A stretch of 15,353 nt of DNA from Merdicola sp048393175 (GTDB lineage: Bacteria; Bacillota; Clostridia; TANB77; CAG-508), in the NCBI GenBank assembly GCA_048393175.1, contig DBFJJM010000093.1, forward strand, positions 1 through 15,353. The letters are read 5' to 3'. The notes under the pieces were generated by a model. The model did not search any database and was not told where the DNA came from. It worked only from the letters and a program-made list of their open reading frames with translations. Both the position numbers and the translations under genes were made by a program. Positions within the stretch are counted from its first letter, which is position 1, and the number at the start of each line of letters is the position of its first letter. Below are positions 14,384-15,353 of this stretch, in pieces.

Positions 14384-15353
14384 GTGGAAGAAAAACAAAT
14401 AGAAAAGGGAAAGAAACAAGTTGTGATAAAGATTTTACTCTTCCTTTGTGTCACATTATTAATGATGCTTACTATTATGCATATTTCTGCAATTCAAAGG
14501 TTTGGGGCAGAACCTTTTACGATAAAAAAATATGAAGATTCTAGCACGTTTATAAAAGATTTCGAATTGAGTATTGCAGAAATAGAACAAGCCATTTATT
14601 GGGGAATTTGGGAAGATAATGTAAACGAGCAAGAGTTTAGTAACGTGAATCGATGGGATACTAATATTGAATATATTGCTGATATTACCACATGGTGGGG
14701 AGGGAGAAAAATTGTACTAAGTAATTTAGAACAAGGAATCAACTTGCAAGAAAAAAAAGAACAATGGATGCTTTCTCCTTATTATTACATTTGTGAGTTA
14801 AATAAAAAAGCCATAACAAATGTAGGAAATTTGCAAAATCATGGTTTTCAAGCAGACCAGAGTAAACTGCGAGAATTAACAGTTTATGTTCGTATTAATG
14901 ATTTTAGTAAAAATGATAAATTTAAAATGAATAAAGAGCAATATGAAAAATATAGTAAATATGCCATACCTCTTGTCTTTGCAGAAGTTATCCTAATAGG
15001 ATTAGTAATTGTTCTTATTTCTTACTTGTTAAAAAAAGAAGCGAAAGAAAACAAAACTTTTTGGGATAAATTATACTATGAAGGGTTTTTCTTAATTTTG
15101 TTACTATTATTCTTTTTGTCTACTCTTGCTTTTCGAAAAATACATTATAACCCTATTTTTATGATAATTATGTATTGTATAGATTATTATGTTGTATCTC
15201 AAATGCTATTTTGCCTTACAAGGAAATGGAAAAGAAAAGAGCAAGTTGAAAATTTTCTCTTTGTTTCTATTTTGAAAAATATTAAACAAAAAATTATGTT
15301 AGTAGCAATTTTTTCTTTTGTGATTGTTACCGTTTTATTTTTTGGGATAATTT
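14384..15353 (+). CDS. Sensor histidine kinase, N-terminal membrane part, cut by window end
   Basis: The frame is open from GTG 14384 to the last base (323 codons) and has no stop. GTG is chosen for AAGGAGAAAA just upstream and 12-base spacing from the regulator. Visible are membrane helix 1 (about 17-37), an extracytoplasmic domain (38-193) with a Trp-rich patch (TTWWGG at 102-107), and four more hydrophobic helices at about 194-216, 232-250, 257-278 and 303-323. No HAMP, H-box or ATPase motif is reached, so the kinase call rests on position behind an OmpR-type regulator and on this architecture. The paired arrangement predicts it phosphorylates D52 of the regulator. The sensor domain is not one I recognise. 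A membrane protein that is not a kinase cannot be fully excluded. Confidence 0.8.
   Translation, partial: MEEKQIEKGKKQVVIKILLFLCVTLLMMLTIMHISAIQRFGAEPFTIKKYEDSSTFIKDFELSIAEIEQAIYWGIWEDNVNEQEFSNVNRWDTNIEYIADITTWWGGRKIVLSNLEQGINLQEKKEQWMLSPYYYICELNKKAITNVGNLQNHGFQADQSKLRELTVYVRINDFSKNDKFKMNKEQYEKYSKYAIPLVFAEVILIGLVIVLISYLLKKEAKENKTFWDKLYYEGFFLILLLLFFLSTLAFRKIHYNPIFMIIMYCIDYYVVSQMLFCLTRKWKRKEQVENFLFVSILKNIKQKIMLVAIFSFVIVTVLFFGII

Overview
The window is AT-rich (roughly 30% G+C by eye), densely coded on the + strand only, with strong AGGAGG-type ribosome binding sites, several TTG/GTG starts and short U-tailed terminators. Family content (RhuM, PolA with a degenerate proofreading domain, SLT lytic transglycosylase, GalE, IspH of the MEP pathway, DUF3788, OmpR/histidine-kinase pair) fits a low-G+C Bacillota, most likely a gut-type member of Clostridia. 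No rRNA, tRNA, CRISPR array, transposase or integrase was seen.

Layout. (1) 1-977: the 3' part of a RhuM-family gene whose start lies before the window; it carries a perfect 11-bp inverted repeat inside the coding region. (2) 978-1202: AT-rich spacer with what may be a decayed reading frame. (3) 1203-6038: a three-gene run: GtrII-like polytopic membrane protein, DNA polymerase I (polA) and a membrane-anchored SLT lytic transglycosylase, ended by a terminator at 6053-6088. The coaE gene often found between polA and the transglycosylase in Clostridia is absent. (4) 6089-8523: an accessory patch with a G+C-richer hairpin-forming element between two possible promoters, an alpha/beta-hydrolase pseudogene (internal deletion plus frameshift), and an unrecognised protein built of four about 90-98-residue tandem repeats. 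(5) 8609-11127: promoter, galE, ispH, a Cys-rich DUF3788 protein, and a strong terminator: one operon. (6) 11202-end: GtrB-like polyprenyl-phosphate glycosyltransferase, GT-C/GT39-like membrane glycosyltransferase, OmpR-family response regulator, and a multi-pass sensor histidine kinase cut by the window end.

How the genes fit together. The last operon couples a two-component system to a lipid-linked sugar pathway: the GT2 enzyme would charge undecaprenyl phosphate with a sugar and the GT-C enzyme would transfer it outside the membrane to a cell-surface polymer; the sensor presumably reports an envelope signal. GalE supplies UDP-galactose/UDP-glucose and IspH supplies isoprenoid precursors for the same lipid carrier, so the right half has a loose cell-envelope theme. 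The 1203 gene is another possible surface glycosyltransferase.

No complete new system could be demonstrated. The least explained items are the tandem-repeat protein at 7186-8523, the structured element near 6165-6240, and a direct repeat ahead of the glycosyltransferase/two-component operon that could be an autoregulatory operator.
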